From Albidovulum sp. (GTDB taxonomy: Bacteria; Pseudomonadota; Alphaproteobacteria; Rhodobacterales; Rhodobacteraceae), in NCBI GenBank assembly GCA_030837785.1, contig JAUQYA010000033.1:1-27491 (forward strand): a stretch of 27,491 nt of DNA, written 5' to 3'. Made by a program: the position numbers and the translations under genes. The notes under the pieces are model-generated. The model made no database searches. It was given only the letters and a program-made list of their open reading frames with translations, and was not told where the DNA came from. Within the stretch, counting starts at the first letter, position 1, and each line of letters opens with the position of its first letter. This document shows positions 8,711 to 16,198 of the stretch, piece after piece.

Positions 8711-9489
8711 GCGGAGAAGAAGACCTCCGTCAGGATGTAGTTGGTGGCAAGGATCAGGACCGAGGCCGCGACCACCGCGGATTTCGTCGCGCGCCCAACG
8801 CCCTGCGCGCCCCGTCCGGAATGCATGCCGTAGTAGCAGCCCATCAGCGCCACGATGAAGCCGAAGGCCGCGCCCTTCCACAGGCCCGAGGCCACGTCCC
8901 AGAACTCGAGGAACTCGCGCGTGTTCTTGAGATAGGTGGCCGGGTTGAAGCCGAGTCGGCTTACCCCCACGAGGTAGCCGCCGAAGATGCCGATGGAATC
9001 GCCCACCGCCACCAGCACCGGGACCGCGAGCGTGGCGGCGAGAACGCGCGGAACCGTGAGGTATTTCATCGGATGGGTCGACAGCGTCACCAGCGCATCG
9101 ATCTGTTCGGTGACCTTCATCGTGCCGATCTCGGCGGCGATCGATGAGGCCACGCGCGCGGCCACCATCAGCCCGCCGAGGACGGGGCCAAGCTCGCGCA
9201 CCATGCCGATGGCGACGATCGAGGGCACCACGCTTTCGGCCGAGAACCGCGCGCCCCCGGCGTAGATCTGCAACGCCAGCGCGCCGCCGGTGAAAAGCGC
9301 GGTCATGCCGACGACCGGCAGGCTGAACCAGCCGATCTGCATCAGCGCGTGGAGGAACTCCTTCGGATAGAAGGGCGGGCGGAAAAGGTGGCTGACCGTC
9401 TCCACGGCAAAGAGCGCGAGCCGGCCGAGGGTGGCGAGGCCACCGAGCACAAGGCGCCCGATGGCCGCGACGGGGGCGAGAAGGCTCAT
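8707..9489 (-). CDS. mlaE: ABC transporter permease, MlaE-like
   Basis: 260-residue inner-membrane permease of the MlaE family, partner of MlaF. Typical features are GMTALFTGGALALQIY near residues 58-73, the charged cytoplasmic stretch VAARVASSIAAEIGTMKVTEQIDAL (about 107-131) with its conserved Glu residues, and the C-terminal LATNYILTEVFF. It overlaps both neighbours by four bases: the alr stop with its start, and its own stop with the mlaF start. MlaE is known to exchange phospholipids between inner and outer membranes; direction and cargo here are unknown. Confidence 0.93.
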   Translation of the reverse strand: MSLLAPVAAIGRLVLGGLATLGRLALFAVETVSHLFRPPFYPKEFLHALMQIGWFSLPVVGMTALFTGGALALQIYAGGARFSAESVVPSIVAIGMVRELGPVLGGLMVAARVASSIAAEIGTMKVTEQIDALVTLSTHPMKYLTVPRVLAATLAVPVLVAVGDSIGIFGGYLVGVSRLGFNPATYLKNTREFLEFWDVASGLWKGAAFGFIVALMGCYYGMHSGRGAQGVGRATKSAVVAASVLILATNYILTEVFFSA

Positions 9490-10529
9490 GTCGGGCCCCC
9501 GGTGTAGCGCCGGACATAGCGCGGGCCGAGGCCGGTCAGGATTTCATAGCCGATGGTGCCGGCGGCGTCGGCCAGCGCATCCACCCCCTGATGCGGCCCG
9601 AGGATCTCGAGCGTGTCGGGGACCTCGCCGAGCTCGGTCACGTCGGTCGCCGTCAGGTCCATCGAGACGCGGCCGACCAGCGGGCAGGCGATGTCGCCGG
9701 CGAAGACACGGGCGCGGCCGGCCAGCGCGCGGTGGAGCCCGTCGGCATAGCCCGCGCCGAGCGTTGCGATGCGCGAGGGGCGCGTGGCGGTCCAGGCGTT
9801 GCCGTAGCCGACGGTCTCGCCCTCGGCCACCTGGCGGACCTGGATCACCGGCAGCGACAGGCGCACCACCGGGCGCGCCGCGGTGAACGGGGCGCCGCCG
9901 TAGAGGCCGACGCCGGGGCGGGTCAGGTCGAAATGGTAGTCGGGGCCGAGCAGGATGCCGCCGGTCGCCGCAAAGCTCCGCGCCACGCCCGTTCCGCCGG
10001 TCATGCGGCGGAACCTCTGGAGCTGGGCGGCGTTCATCGCGTGGCCGGGCTCGTCGGCGCAGGCAAGATGGCCGAGCACGAGCTTCAGCCCGGCGGCCAC
10101 CAGCGCGGGGGCGAGCGCGCGCCAGTCGGCTTCCTTCAGCCCGAGGCGGTTCATGCCGGTGTCGAGCTGGATGCCGAAGGGGTGGCCGGCGAGGGCATTG
10201 AGGTGACGATGGGCCTGTTCGGGCGAGGTCAGCATCGGCGTCAGCGCCGCCCCCCCGATCGCCGCCGCATCGCCCGCCATGTGGCCGGTGAGGATGAAGA
10301 TCTCGGGCCCGGGGCCAAGGATGCCGCGCAGCCGCGCGCCCTCGGCGGCCTCGGCCACGAAGAAACTCCGCGCGCCCGCCCGGGCCAGCACCGGTGCCAC
10401 CCGATCGGCCCCGAGCCCGTAGGCGTCGGCCTTGACGACGGCCCCCGCCTCGGCATGGCCGAGGGCGGCGAGCGCCCGCCAGTTGGCGGCGATGGCGTCA
10501 AGGTCGATGGTGAGGACTGGCTGCGACAT
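9486..10529 (-). CDS. alr: Alanine racemase
   Basis: PLP-dependent conversion of L- to D-alanine for peptidoglycan. With the ATG at 10529 the protein has 347 residues, slightly short for the family. The PLP lysine is K33 in AVVKADAYGLGA; the catalytic tyrosine lies in RIATLGAGYADGLHR, and RVSMDLTATDV is the expected C-terminal motif. The longer frame reaching 10799 adds Arg/Pro-rich sequence with no family similarity. It is first in the alr-mlaE-mlaF overlapping set, all cell-envelope functions. Confidence 0.95.
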   Translation of the reverse strand: MSQPVLTIDLDAIAANWRALAALGHAEAGAVVKADAYGLGADRVAPVLARAGARSFFVAEAAEGARLRGILGPGPEIFILTGHMAGDAAAIGGAALTPMLTSPEQAHRHLNALAGHPFGIQLDTGMNRLGLKEADWRALAPALVAAGLKLVLGHLACADEPGHAMNAAQLQRFRRMTGGTGVARSFAATGGILLGPDYHFDLTRPGVGLYGGAPFTAARPVVRLSLPVIQVRQVAEGETVGYGNAWTATRPSRIATLGAGYADGLHRALAGRARVFAGDIACPLVGRVSMDLTATDVTELGEVPDTLEILGPHQGVDALADAAGTIGYEILTGLGPRYVRRYTGGPT

Positions 10530-10615
10530 GGCCGGTCTTTTGGCAGGCAGGCCGGACGGTGGCAAGCGCTTTGGGGCGGGGCAGGGCTGCGGGGCGGGCG
10601 CGGGGAAGGGCCCCG

Positions 10616-10759
10616 TCAGGTCCGGCCGCCGGTCGCCGGGGCCGCGAAGGCGCAGCAGGAAACACCGGCGGGTGCTGGCTGCCCGGCGCCCTCCTCCTCG
10701 GCGCGGAGGCGCGCGGTCAGCACGGCGAGGAGAACAAGGATGAAAAGCGCAAGCCGCAT
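10616..10759 (-). CDS. Possible 47-residue secreted or membrane peptide
   Basis: A short frame between dnaB and alr beginning MRLALFILVLLAVLTARLRA, a clear hydrophobic leader after one Arg, followed by EEEGAGQPAPAGVSCCAF and ending GGRT. The pattern fits a tiny exported or membrane-anchored protein and would fill a gap of 286 bases on the same strand as its neighbours. The ribosome-binding site is weak, and high GC makes chance frames common. I recognise no family; this is a tentative call. Confidence 0.35.
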   Translation of the reverse strand: MRLALFILVLLAVLTARLRAEEEGAGQPAPAGVSCCAFAAPATGGRT

Positions 10760-10815
10760 GGCCGCAGCATCCCGGCCGGGCGGGAATCTGTCGAATCACA
10801 TTCGCGCGCAGCGCT

Positions 10816-12303
10816 TCAGAACCCGCCCTCGCCCTGCTGCCAGGGCTTCACGAGGTTGCCGAAGCGGGTGAAGCGGCCCTCGAAGCTCAGCTCCACCGTG
10901 CCGATCGGCCCGTGGCGCTGCTTGCCGATGATCACCTCGGCGCGGCCGTGGACCTGCTCCATGACCTCCTGCCACTTCGCCATCGCCTCGAGGTCGTGGT
11001 CGCCGGGCTTTTCCCGCTCGCGGTAGTATTCCTCGCGGAAGACGAACATCACCACGTCGGCGTCCTGTTCGATCGAGCCGGATTCGCGCAGGTCGCTGAG
11101 TTGCGGGCGCTTGTCCTCGCGGCTTTCCACCTGGCGGGAAAGCTGCGAAAGCGCCACCACCGGGATCGAAAGTTCCTTCGCCAATGCCTTGAGACCCATC
11201 GAGATTTCGGCAATCTCCTGGACCCGGTTGTCGCCCCGGCCGGTGCCGCGCAGAAGCTGGAGGTAGTCGACGAAGACGACATCGAGCCCATGCGTGCGCT
11301 TCAGCCGGCGGCAGCGCGCGGCGACCTGGCTGATCGGCAGCGCCGGCGTGTCGTCGATGTAGAGGGGGCAGGTCTCCAGCGCCTTCGCGGCCTCGACGAA
11401 GCGGCGGAACTCGCCCTCGGTCATGTCGCCGCGGCGGATCTGCTCGGACGGCACCTCGGAGGCTTCGGAGAGAATCCGCGCGGCCAACTGCTCGGCCGAC
11501 ATCTCGAGCGAGAAGAAGCCGACGACGCCGCCGTTCACCGCGCCGTCGCTGCCGTCGGGGCGCTGGCCGCGCCGGTAGGCGCGCGCGATGTTGAAGGCGA
11601 TGTTGGTGGCAAGCGAGGTCTTGCCCATCGAGGGGCGGCCGGCGAGGATCAGAAGGTCGGACGGGTGCAGCCCGCCCAGCTTCTTGTCCATGTCCGCGAG
11701 CCCGGTCGAGATGCCCGAAAGCGCCCCGTCGCGCTGGTAGGCGGCGAGCGCGCTCTGCACCGCCTCCGTCGTGGCCTTCAGGAACGACACGAAACCCTTT
11801 TCGGCGGTGCCCTGTTCGGCGAGCGTGTAGAGCCGCTGTTCGGCCTCGGTGATCTGTTCCTTCGGATCATTGTCGACCTCGACGCGGCGGGCGCGGTCGG
11901 TGATGTCCTGGCCGAGGCGGATCAGCTCGCGGCGCACCGCGAGTTCATAGATCATCTGCGCATAGTCGCGCGCGGCGAAGGCCGAGATCGCCGCGCCGGC
12001 CAGCCTCGCGAGATAGGCCGGCCCGCCAAGCGCCATCAACGCCTCGTCGTCCTCCAGATAGCCCTTCAGCGTCACCGGCGAGGCCAGCGCGTTCTTCTGG
12101 ATCCGCGCCACCGCGATCTCGAAGATGCGCTGGTGCACCGGTTCGAAGAAGTGATCGGGCTTCACCAGCGCGGCGATCCGGTCGTAGATGTCGTTGTTGG
12201 TCAGGATCGCGCCGAGAAGCTGCTGCTCGGCCTCGATATTGTGCGGAAGCGCATCGGCCTCGGGTCCGGTCTTTACCGGCCGGATCGTCACAACGTCGTT
12301 CAT
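10816..12303 (-). CDS. dnaB: Replicative DNA helicase DnaB
   Basis: Hexameric 5'-3' helicase of the replication fork. It has 495 residues from the ATG at 12303 (MNDVVTIRP). The N-terminal domain starts at PHNIEAEQQLLGAIL (20-34); the RecA-like domain has Walker A AGRPSMGKTS (221-230), followed by the family motifs GFFSLEMSAEQLAARI, VFVDYLQLL and VALSQLSRQVE. No intein or insertion is present. The upstream region carries a TTGACA box and two DnaA-box-like sequences. It lies between pyrE and alr on the same strand, but 183 bases after pyrE, so it probably has its own promoter. Confidence 0.97.
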   Translation of the reverse strand: MNDVVTIRPVKTGPEADALPHNIEAEQQLLGAILTNNDIYDRIAALVKPDHFFEPVHQRIFEIAVARIQKNALASPVTLKGYLEDDEALMALGGPAYLARLAGAAISAFAARDYAQMIYELAVRRELIRLGQDITDRARRVEVDNDPKEQITEAEQRLYTLAEQGTAEKGFVSFLKATTEAVQSALAAYQRDGALSGISTGLADMDKKLGGLHPSDLLILAGRPSMGKTSLATNIAFNIARAYRRGQRPDGSDGAVNGGVVGFFSLEMSAEQLAARILSEASEVPSEQIRRGDMTEGEFRRFVEAAKALETCPLYIDDTPALPISQVAARCRRLKRTHGLDVVFVDYLQLLRGTGRGDNRVQEIAEISMGLKALAKELSIPVVALSQLSRQVESREDKRPQLSDLRESGSIEQDADVVMFVFREEYYREREKPGDHDLEAMAKWQEVMEQVHGRAEVIIGKQRHGPIGTVELSFEGRFTRFGNLVKPWQQGEGGF

Positions 12304-12368
12304 TCTGTCCCCCGTCGTCGGCCAAGGGATATGCGCGATCCCGCTGCCGGGCGCAAACTGTATATTGC

Positions 12369-12388
12369 TGTGGATGGCCGGTGGATAA
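12369..12388 (-). promoter_or_regulatory. Pair of DnaA-box-like sites in the dnaB leader
   Basis: Read on the minus strand, TTATCCACC (12388-12380) differs from the DnaA box TTATCCACA at one position, and CCATCCACA (12377-12369) at two. They are in the same orientation with starts 11 bases apart, about one helical turn. They fall between the candidate dnaB promoter and the dnaB start codon. Confidence 0.45.
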
Positions 12389-12403
12389 GCGCGGCGGAAC
12401 AAT

Positions 12404-12433
12404 ATCCTGCGGCATCCGGGCCTGTGCTGTCAA
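12404..12433 (-). promoter_or_regulatory. Candidate promoter for dnaB
   Basis: Minus strand TTGACA (12433-12428, perfect -35), an 18-base spacer, then CAGGAT (12409-12404; 3 of 6 positions). It would give a leader of about 95 bases containing the DnaA-like sites. Confidence 0.4.
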
Positions 12434-12486
12434 CATCTGGCGGGCATCTCGCCCCCGGGTTGCGGCCGGGTTTCGCCGACGTTGCG

Positions 12487-13167
12487 TCAGTTCTTGACGC
12501 GGGCCGCCTGCCAGGGGCGGGGGTTGGTGAGGAATGCCTCGACCTCATCGAGCGTCGCGCTGTCGAAGGCCGCCGATTCGCGCGCCTCGGCGAGGACGTC
12601 CCACCAGGTGCACAGATGCAGGAGCGTCACCCCGTGCCCGGCGAGCGTCTCGACCGTCTCGGGGAAGATGCCGTAGTAGAAGATGACGGCGGCATGGGCG
12701 CAGCTCGCCCCGGTTTCGCGGATCGCGTCGACGAAGGAGAGTTTCGAGCCGCCGTCGGTGGCGAGATCCTCGACCAGGAGCACCCGGCTCCCCTCGGTCA
12801 TCACGCCTTCGATGCGGGCGTTGCGGCCGTAGCCCTTGGGCTTCTTGCGCACATAGGTCATCGGCAGCGCCAGCCGTTCGGCCACCATCGCGGCGAAGGG
12901 GATGCCCGCCGTCTCGCCGCCGGCGATGTTGTCGAAGGCCTCGAACCCCGCCTCGCGCATCACCGTCACGGCCATGAAATCCATCAGCGCCGAGCGGATG
13001 CGGGGGTACGAGATCAGCTTGCGACAGTCGATGTAGGTGGGCGAGGGCAGGCCCGAGGCGAGCGTGAAGGGTTCGTCCGCGTTGAAATGCACCGCCCTGA
13101 TCTCCAGCAGCATCCGCGCCGTCAGGCGGGCGATTTCCTCTTTCGGGGGGAAGGCGCTGGGGATCAT
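12487..13167 (-). CDS. pyrE: Orotate phosphoribosyltransferase
   Basis: Joins orotate to PRPP to give OMP in pyrimidine synthesis. 226 residues. FTLASGLPSPTYIDCRK (34-50) is the usual orotate-side segment, YVRKKPKGYGR (105-115) holds the catalytic lysines, and VLLVEDLATDGGS (129-141) is the PRPP-binding loop. The ATG is preceded by the purine-rich AGGAAAGGAAA. It lies 96 bases after pyrC on the same strand, so the two pathway genes are probably cotranscribed. Confidence 0.96.
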   Translation of the reverse strand: MIPSAFPPKEEIARLTARMLLEIRAVHFNADEPFTLASGLPSPTYIDCRKLISYPRIRSALMDFMAVTVMREAGFEAFDNIAGGETAGIPFAAMVAERLALPMTYVRKKPKGYGRNARIEGVMTEGSRVLLVEDLATDGGSKLSFVDAIRETGASCAHAAVIFYYGIFPETVETLAGHGVTLLHLCTWWDVLAEARESAAFDSATLDEVEAFLTNPRPWQAARVKN

Positions 13168-13206
13168 CCGGTTTCCTTTCCTGCTTTCTTTCCGGCCCGA
13201 ACATCC

Positions 13207-13223
13207 CCGCGGAACGTCCGCGG
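13207..13223. repeat. Perfect hairpin between pyrC and pyrE
   Basis: CCGCGGA-ACG-TCCGCGG, 7-bp perfect arms with a 3-base loop, in the 96-base pyrC-pyrE gap. No T-tract follows on the minus strand, so it is not an ordinary terminator; it could stabilise or process the message. Confidence 0.5.
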
Positions 13224-13263
13224 CAGCGGCATCCGGCGGGGCATCTGGCCCAGGCTGAAAGGC

Positions 13264-14304
13264 TTACTCTCTCAGATGCCAATAGACCGGAAAACCCGGG
13301 TTGAAAACCGTCACCGGCCCGGCGCCGGTGGCGATCTTCTCCGGCCACCGGGCGGGCTCGCCGGTCCGCTCCAGCGTGATCCGCGCCTCGTTGGGCATCA
13401 GGCCATAGAAGGCCGCGCCGTTCAGCGAGGTGAAACGTTCCAGCCGGTCGAGCGCGCCTTCCTCCTCGAACACCTGGGCGAGGATCGCCATCGTGTTCGT
13501 CGCGGTGAAGCAGCCGGCGCAGCCGCAGGCATGTTCCTTCAAGTGGTCGGGATGGGGGGCGGAATCGGTGCCGAGGAAGAACCGCGGCCCGGCCCCCGTC
13601 GCCGCCTCGCGCAGCGCAAGGCGGTGGTGCTCGCGCTTGGCGACCGGCAGGCAGTAGTAGTGCGGCCTTATCCCTCCGGCGAGGATGTGGTTGCGGTTGA
13701 GGATCAGGTGGTGGGTGGTGATCGTTCCGCCGAGGTCGCCGCCGCCGCCCCGCACATAGGCCACGCCCTCGGCGGTGGTGACGTGTTCCAGCACCACCCT
13801 CAGCCCCGGCGTGGCGCGGCGGATCGGATCGAGCACCCGGTCGATGAACGCCGCCTCGCGGTCGAAGATGTCGACGGAGGGCTCGGTCACCTCGCCGTGG
13901 ACGCACAAGGGCAGGCCGATCCCGGCCATCCGCTCCAGCACGCCGCGGACCTTGTCGAAGTCGCGCACGCCCGACTGCGAATTGGTCGTGGCCCCCGCGG
14001 GGTAGAGCTTCACCGCCTTGACGAGCCCGCTTGCGGCGGCGGCGGCCACGTCATCGGGGTCGGTCGCCTCGGTCAGGTAGAGCGTCATCAGGGGCTCGAA
14101 CGCCATGCCTTCCGGCAACGCGGCGAGGATGCGGTCGCGATAGGCCGCCGCCTGCGCCGCCGTGACGACCGGCGGCACCAGGTTCGGCATGATGATGGCG
14201 CGGGCGAAGGCGCGGGCGCTTTCCGGCAGCACCGCCGCCAGCATCGCGCCGTCGCGCAGGTGCAGGTGCATGTCGTCCGGGCGGCGGAGTGTAATCGGGG
14301 TCAT
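13264..14304 (-). CDS. pyrC: Dihydroorotase, homodimeric type
   Basis: Zinc amidohydrolase that cyclises carbamoyl-aspartate to dihydroorotate. 346 residues, the size of the E. coli PyrC class. The metal motif is DMHLHLRDG (11-19, His13 and His15); K99 in VKAVKLYPAGATTNSQSGV is the carboxylated lysine; LCVHGE, VLEHVTT and FLGTDSAPH supply the remaining ligands and the catalytic Asp. The start is fixed by the short MTPITLRRPDDMHLHLR N-terminus. It is first of the pyrC-pyrE pair. Confidence 0.96.
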   Translation of the reverse strand: MTPITLRRPDDMHLHLRDGAMLAAVLPESARAFARAIIMPNLVPPVVTAAQAAAYRDRILAALPEGMAFEPLMTLYLTEATDPDDVAAAAASGLVKAVKLYPAGATTNSQSGVRDFDKVRGVLERMAGIGLPLCVHGEVTEPSVDIFDREAAFIDRVLDPIRRATPGLRVVLEHVTTAEGVAYVRGGGGDLGGTITTHHLILNRNHILAGGIRPHYYCLPVAKREHHRLALREAATGAGPRFFLGTDSAPHPDHLKEHACGCAGCFTATNTMAILAQVFEEEGALDRLERFTSLNGAAFYGLMPNEARITLERTGEPARWPEKIATGAGPVTVFNPGFPVYWHLRE

Positions 14305-14487
14305 GGCTCTGCCCTAGCGCGTTCCGCCGCCGGTTTCCATCGCGCCAGAGAGGGCAGGGCGGAAATATTCGCCTTCGGGCGGCGGGGCGCTTTGCGGGGC
14401 GAAGATTTTCTCACGCCGGCCGCGCGTCTTTGCTAGGCTTCCCCGACAGGGGCCGGAGGGGCCGGGCCCTCGACGGGAGGAACAGCC

Positions 14488-15303
14488 ATGTGTCATGCCT
14501 GCGTGATCGACGGTGTCAGGAAATCCATGCTGTCGCGGCGCGGCCTGCTGCGCGGCGCGGCCGCGGCGGGACTCGCCAGCGCGGCGGCGGGAATGGGCTC
14601 GGCGCGGGCAGCGCTCGCCCAGGCGAAGGGCACCGCGGTCGATCTGACCCATGCCTATGACGGCACCTTCCCCACCTTCGACGGCAACCCCGGCATCGTC
14701 TTCGAGGAGTCGGTGAACTTCGACAAGTCGGGCTACCAGATCTGGAAGCTGACGATCTACGAGCACACCGGCACCCACATCGACGCGCCGATGCACTTTT
14801 CCAAGGACGGCGCCTCGGTCGATGCGCTGCCGGTCGAAAACCTGGTGGCGCCGCTCTGCGTGATCGACCTGACCGCGAAGGCGGCGGAGGATGCCAACGC
14901 GATGGTGTCGCGGGAGGATATCGACGCCTGGATTTCGGCCAATGGCGCGATCCCGCCCGGCGCCTGCGTGGCGATGCATTCGGGCTGGGCGGCGAAGCTC
15001 GGCGATCCGGCGTTCCGCAACACGCCCGAGGGCGCCTTCGCCTTTCCCGGCTTCTCGAAGGAGGCGACGGACTATCTCGCCGAACTCGGCGCGGCCTCGA
15101 TCGGGGTCGACACGCTCTCGCTCGACCCCGGCAACTCGGCCGATTTCGCGGTGCATTATTCGTGGCTTCCGGGCGGCCGCTTCGGCATCGAGAACCTGGC
15201 CAACCTCGACAAGCTGCCTGCCGCCGGCGCCACGATCTTCATCGGCGCGCCGAAGCACCGGCCCGGCACCGGCGGACCGGCCCGCGTCCTGGCGGTGATC
15301 TGA
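14488..15303 (+). CDS. Tat-exported cyclase-family (kynurenine formamidase-like) hydrolase
   Basis: 271 residues. A twin-arginine leader is clear: SRRGLLRGAAAAG (16-28), a hydrophobic stretch, and likely cleavage near AALAQA (46). The mature part is a cyclase/formamidase fold: DLTHAYDGTFPTF (52-64) and the metal motif HTGTHIDAPMHF (93-104; His93, His97, Asp99, His103). Family members hydrolyse or cyclise varied amides; the substrate is unknown. Unusually, 15 residues precede the twin arginines, beginning MCHACVIDGV with a C-x2-C pair. The start is supported by GGGAGGA eight bases upstream. Its stop shares one base with the next ATG, so three genes form a tight cassette. Confidence 0.87.
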   Translation: MCHACVIDGVRKSMLSRRGLLRGAAAAGLASAAAGMGSARAALAQAKGTAVDLTHAYDGTFPTFDGNPGIVFEESVNFDKSGYQIWKLTIYEHTGTHIDAPMHFSKDGASVDALPVENLVAPLCVIDLTAKAAEDANAMVSREDIDAWISANGAIPPGACVAMHSGWAAKLGDPAFRNTPEGAFAFPGFSKEATDYLAELGAASIGVDTLSLDPGNSADFAVHYSWLPGGRFGIENLANLDKLPAAGATIFIGAPKHRPGTGGPARVLAVI

Positions 15304-15710
15304 TGGCGGTGGTCCCGATCCTGTCGGACGAGGCGGCGGGGGCCGAGGCCCGCGCCGTCTTCGACGACATCAGGGCGACGCGCCAGACCGATTTCGTCAA
15401 CAACTTCTGGCGCGCGCTCGGCCATGACCCCGCCCTTCTGAAGGCGACTTGGGAGCGGTTGCAGACGGTGATGGCGCCCGGGGCGCTCGATCCCCTGACC
15501 AAGGAGATGATCTACATCGCCGTCTCGGTCGCCAACGGCTGCGGCTACTGCATCCATTCCCACAGCGCCGCCGCGCGGGCCAAGGGCATGACCGGGGCGC
15601 AGCACGGCGAGCTTCTGGCGGTGATCGCGATGGCCAGCCAGACCAACGCGCTTGCCACCGCGCTCCAGGTGCCGGTCGACCCGGTGTTCCGGAGGGATGA
15701 CGGGACATGA
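15303..15710 (+). CDS. Carboxymuconolactone decarboxylase / AhpD-like protein
   Basis: 135 residues. The helical AhpD/CMD fold is identified by VANGCGYCIHSHSAAARAKG, with Cys80, Cys83 and His87 forming the redox C-x2-C-x3-H site. Such proteins act as alkylhydroperoxidases or thiol reductants. The start at 15303 (TGATG junction with the upstream stop) gives MAVVPILSDEAAG; longer versions are not conserved. The stop overlaps the next gene's ATG (ATGA). Neighbours suggest it serves the same pathway as the exported cyclase, but this protein has no signal peptide. Confidence 0.87.
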   Translation: MAVVPILSDEAAGAEARAVFDDIRATRQTDFVNNFWRALGHDPALLKATWERLQTVMAPGALDPLTKEMIYIAVSVANGCGYCIHSHSAAARAKGMTGAQHGELLAVIAMASQTNALATALQVPVDPVFRRDDGT

Positions 15711-16057
15711 CGCGGTATGCCGGAGGCTGCCAGTGCGGTGCGGTCCGCTACGAGGTGGAGTGCAGCCTCGATGACCCCGTCGCCTGCAACTGCTCGCGCT
15801 GCCAGAAGCTCGGCGCGATCCTGGTCTTCGCCCCGCGCGAGGCGTTCCGGCTGCTGAAGGGTGAGGAGGCGCTGAGCGAATACCGCTTCAACCACAAGGT
15901 TATCCAGCACCTCTTCTGCCGCACCTGCGGCATCGAGAGCTTCGCCTATGGCGAGATGCCGGACGGCACCCGGATGGTCGCGGTGAACGTCAACTGCCTT
16001 GACGGGGTGGAGCCGCGGGCGCTTTCGCCGCGGCTTGTCGACGGGCGGTCGTTCTGA
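15707..16057 (+). CDS. GFA family zinc protein
   Basis: 116-residue protein of the glutathione-dependent formaldehyde-activating (GFA, Mss4-like) family. Cysteines C8-x-C10, C27-x-C29-x2-C32 and C71-x2-C74 match the two zinc sites seen in this fold. The family name is historical; most members do not have a proven role in formaldehyde metabolism. Translation is probably coupled to the AhpD-like gene. Together with that protein it suggests thiol or electrophile chemistry, which is inference only. Confidence 0.88.
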   Translation: MTRYAGGCQCGAVRYEVECSLDDPVACNCSRCQKLGAILVFAPREAFRLLKGEEALSEYRFNHKVIQHLFCRTCGIESFAYGEMPDGTRMVAVNVNCLDGVEPRALSPRLVDGRSF

Positions 16058-16198
16058 CCCGGCGCTCCCGCGAGGGGTGATCGCTCAAACGTGTCCGGCC
16101 CGGGGGCGGTCCCCGTGCTAGGATCGGATGATCCGCCGCACGGCCGCGTCCGCGGGAGGGCATCGGCCTGCGGCATGCCGGACCGGAGGAGGTGCATC

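Noticed and set aside
10760..10815. Terminator after dnaB
   Set aside because: Short GC-rich inverted repeats (TCCCG/CGGGA) are present, but no T-tract follows on the minus strand.
10912..14436. 1174-codon plus-strand open frame
   Set aside because: It is antisense to dnaB, pyrE and pyrC, all firmly identified; the composition is that of a reverse-frame shadow.
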